Assembly (NCBI GenBank): GCA_949752795.1
Contig: CATKHW010000013.1
Location: 868,001-932,000 of the forward strand
Length of the DNA stretch: 64,000 bases
Direction of reading: 5' to 3'
DNA from: Hyperoodon ampullatus
Lineage: Eukaryota; Chordata; Mammalia; Artiodactyla; Ziphiidae
The notes beneath the pieces were generated by a model that was not told where the DNA came from, ran no database searches, and saw only the letters and a list, made by a program, of their open reading frames with translations. The position numbers and the translations under genes were made by a program. How positions within the stretch are numbered: the first letter of the stretch is position 1; every line of letters starts with the position of its first letter. Shown piece by piece: positions 62,611-64,000 of the stretch.

Positions 62611-64000
62611 CTCACCAAAAACGAGTTGAAAAATGGAGCTCAAGGGCACAGCAATTTACAATCTGGCCGAGTAATAAAGGACAACTATCGTCCAAAAATC
62701 TGTTGAGGGAAGGCAACGAGGCAGACTTGAAAGCGAGGCAGAATAGCAGGAAACAGATTTCAAGAGGTAAGTTGGAATCGCCTTTAAAGCACAGGAAGAG
62801 GGGCACAACTTCGACAATGATGCACTTGGCCAAAAAGGGCGTATGCATTTTCTCCTGAATATATTCAGGAGAAAACGCATACGCCCTTTTTGGCCAAGCA
62901 AGAAAGCGGGCAATGCAAATCTGCACTACAAAGAAGTATCACTTTCTACCGGTTGAAAGGGACATCCACAAAATGTGTAAAAACCAGAAAGGCAAGACAG
63001 GCCCTGGAGAACAGGGAGCCTTGTTATGCTGATGGGCGGGATGTAAATTGCCAACTGCCTCTCTGGAGGAGTGCATTGTGTTCCCTAAAACAAGTAAAGA
63101 ACAGAGCTACAGAGCCAAGGGCACTTCCAGTCTAGGGAATATACCTTGGGAAAACTGAAAATCAATAAGACAGAGCCACCCCAAAATTTAGGGCTGCACT
63201 GCTTACAAGGACCTCAACTTGGGTACACCTTAAATATCCCAGGAAATATAAAAATGTTTCAAAAAATTGTGGTACTTACGTACGATGGAATATCCCTCAG
63301 CCACGAAATCAATGTCATAAGACCAGTAGCAGCAAAATGGGTGGATTCAGGTATGATGATTCTAAGTGAAATAAGTCACACAGAAAAAGAAACTTATCAT
63401 AAGATATCACTTATGAAGATCCTGTAAACACGGCTACACTTGAACTGAGTTAGGAAAGAGAACAGTGTCTCACATTTAGAAAACACTCTTATGCCTGCTT
63501 AAGGGGGAAGGAGAGGTGGGGTGATGCATAAAACCATAGTTTGATATAAGCACAGGTACCGTTCCAAAAACCAACTATGGAATAGACAAGACCTACACCT
63601 TCCTCAGTGAAAGGGACTCAAAACCCCATATTTCCTGCAGAGGAATATATCTGACTAGTAAGAATCTTAAAACCTATGTATTGATATGTCTCCATAAGGG
63701 AATCAAGTGTGTCTAGACTGGCATAAACATGGCAGCGAGAATCAGCTCAAACCCACTATAAAAAGGAATTTCAAAAACAAAACAAAAAACTGGGAAATTC
63801 TTTACAATTCCTTCAGGGTCTCTGATGAAACCTGGAATGACCCTATCTACAACGACAGCTGGATGTGGCATAAGGCTGGACACTTGGGACTGAGAGGATT
63901 GGTGAGATTGTGTGAGCAAATGCAGACCCTTTAAAGCAATAATGCATGGCACCCATTCCATGGTTCCCAACTCTCCAGGTTGAAGGGAATATTACTACAG
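62611..64000 (+). repeat. Monomer 37, truncated by the window edge
   Basis: 1,390 bp present. Palindrome at 62825-62898 with one mismatched pair (tgcatttt, left arm CpG transition). Private ggttgaaagg near 62951. The array evidently continues beyond 64000. Confidence 0.9.

Larger units (their letters stand above)
1..64000 (+). repeat. Satellite array, ~1,739-bp monomer (probable common cetacean satellite)
   Basis: Seen: every position recurs about 1,739 bp further on across the whole window, all in one orientation, with 37 palindrome centres spaced 1,735-1,744 bp apart (mean 1,739.2). Adjacent monomers differ by scattered substitutions and 1-5 bp indels. Known: cetaceans carry a tandem satellite of about 1.74 kb, described as derived from LINE-1. 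Inference: this is that satellite, because both the unit length and the L1 3'-end content agree. It would be heterochromatic and non-coding. The alternative is an unrelated L1-derived satellite of another cetartiodactyl. No non-satellite DNA interrupts the array. Confidence 0.88.

Noticed and set aside
1..64000. CRISPR-like regular spacing of an identical palindrome
   Set aside because: Spacing is 1.74 kb and the intervening sequence is itself repeated, so these are not unique spacers; the content is mammalian satellite.

Overview
The whole 64 kb window is one uninterrupted head-to-tail tandem array of a single satellite DNA. The monomer is about 1,739 bp. The centres of a palindrome present once in every monomer (first at 251/252, last at 62861/62862) give 36 intervals of 1,735-1,744 bp. 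There are 36 monomers plus a truncated 37th (1,390 bp) at the right edge; the left edge is where monomer phase is set here for convenience. No inversion, foreign insertion, single-copy gene, rRNA, tRNA or CRISPR array is visible. All open reading frames are short, recur once per monomer and are by-products of the repeat.

Organism: about two thirds of each monomer reads as a strongly diverged 3' part of a LINE-1 element in the + orientation: the C-terminal region of ORF2, a cetartiodactyl-type 3' UTR, then an A-rich tail remnant. A 1.74 kb satellite built on an L1 3' end matches what is known of the 'common cetacean satellite' (work of Arnason and colleagues; Kapitonov, Holmquist and Jurka proposed its L1 origin). 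From memory, the 1.74 kb form is typical of baleen whales and non-delphinoid toothed whales, while Delphinoidea carry a form of about 1.58 kb. The window is therefore most likely constitutive heterochromatin of a whale. This rests on recognition, not on a database search.

Monomer layout (phase of monomer 1): 1-214 diverged L1 ORF2; 215-288 a 74-bp spacer-free palindrome (perfect in 14 of 37 monomers) that interrupts the L1 alignment; 289-about 817 the rest of the L1 ORF2 C-terminus; about 818-1160 L1 3' UTR; 1161-1179 A-rich remnant; about 1180-1640 of unidentified origin; about 1640-1738 weakly L1-like, leading into the next monomer.

Array layout: monomers 1-15 (1-26084, block A) are repeated almost exactly as monomers 16-25 (26085-43471, block B), but B lacks five monomers' worth of sequence. 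Each loss is an in-register fusion (monomers 2/3, 6/7 and 9/12) that can be placed to within 9-40 bp. Monomers 26-29 and 30-31 share a second, shorter near-identical repeat at 6,958 bp spacing. Monomers 32-37 are more individual. Local patches of one monomer type inside another (monomers 24 and 31) look like gene conversion. The most interesting signals are the palindrome, including a variant changed in both arms by a matched transversion, the datable unequal-crossover junctions, and two monomers with a near CENP-B box.
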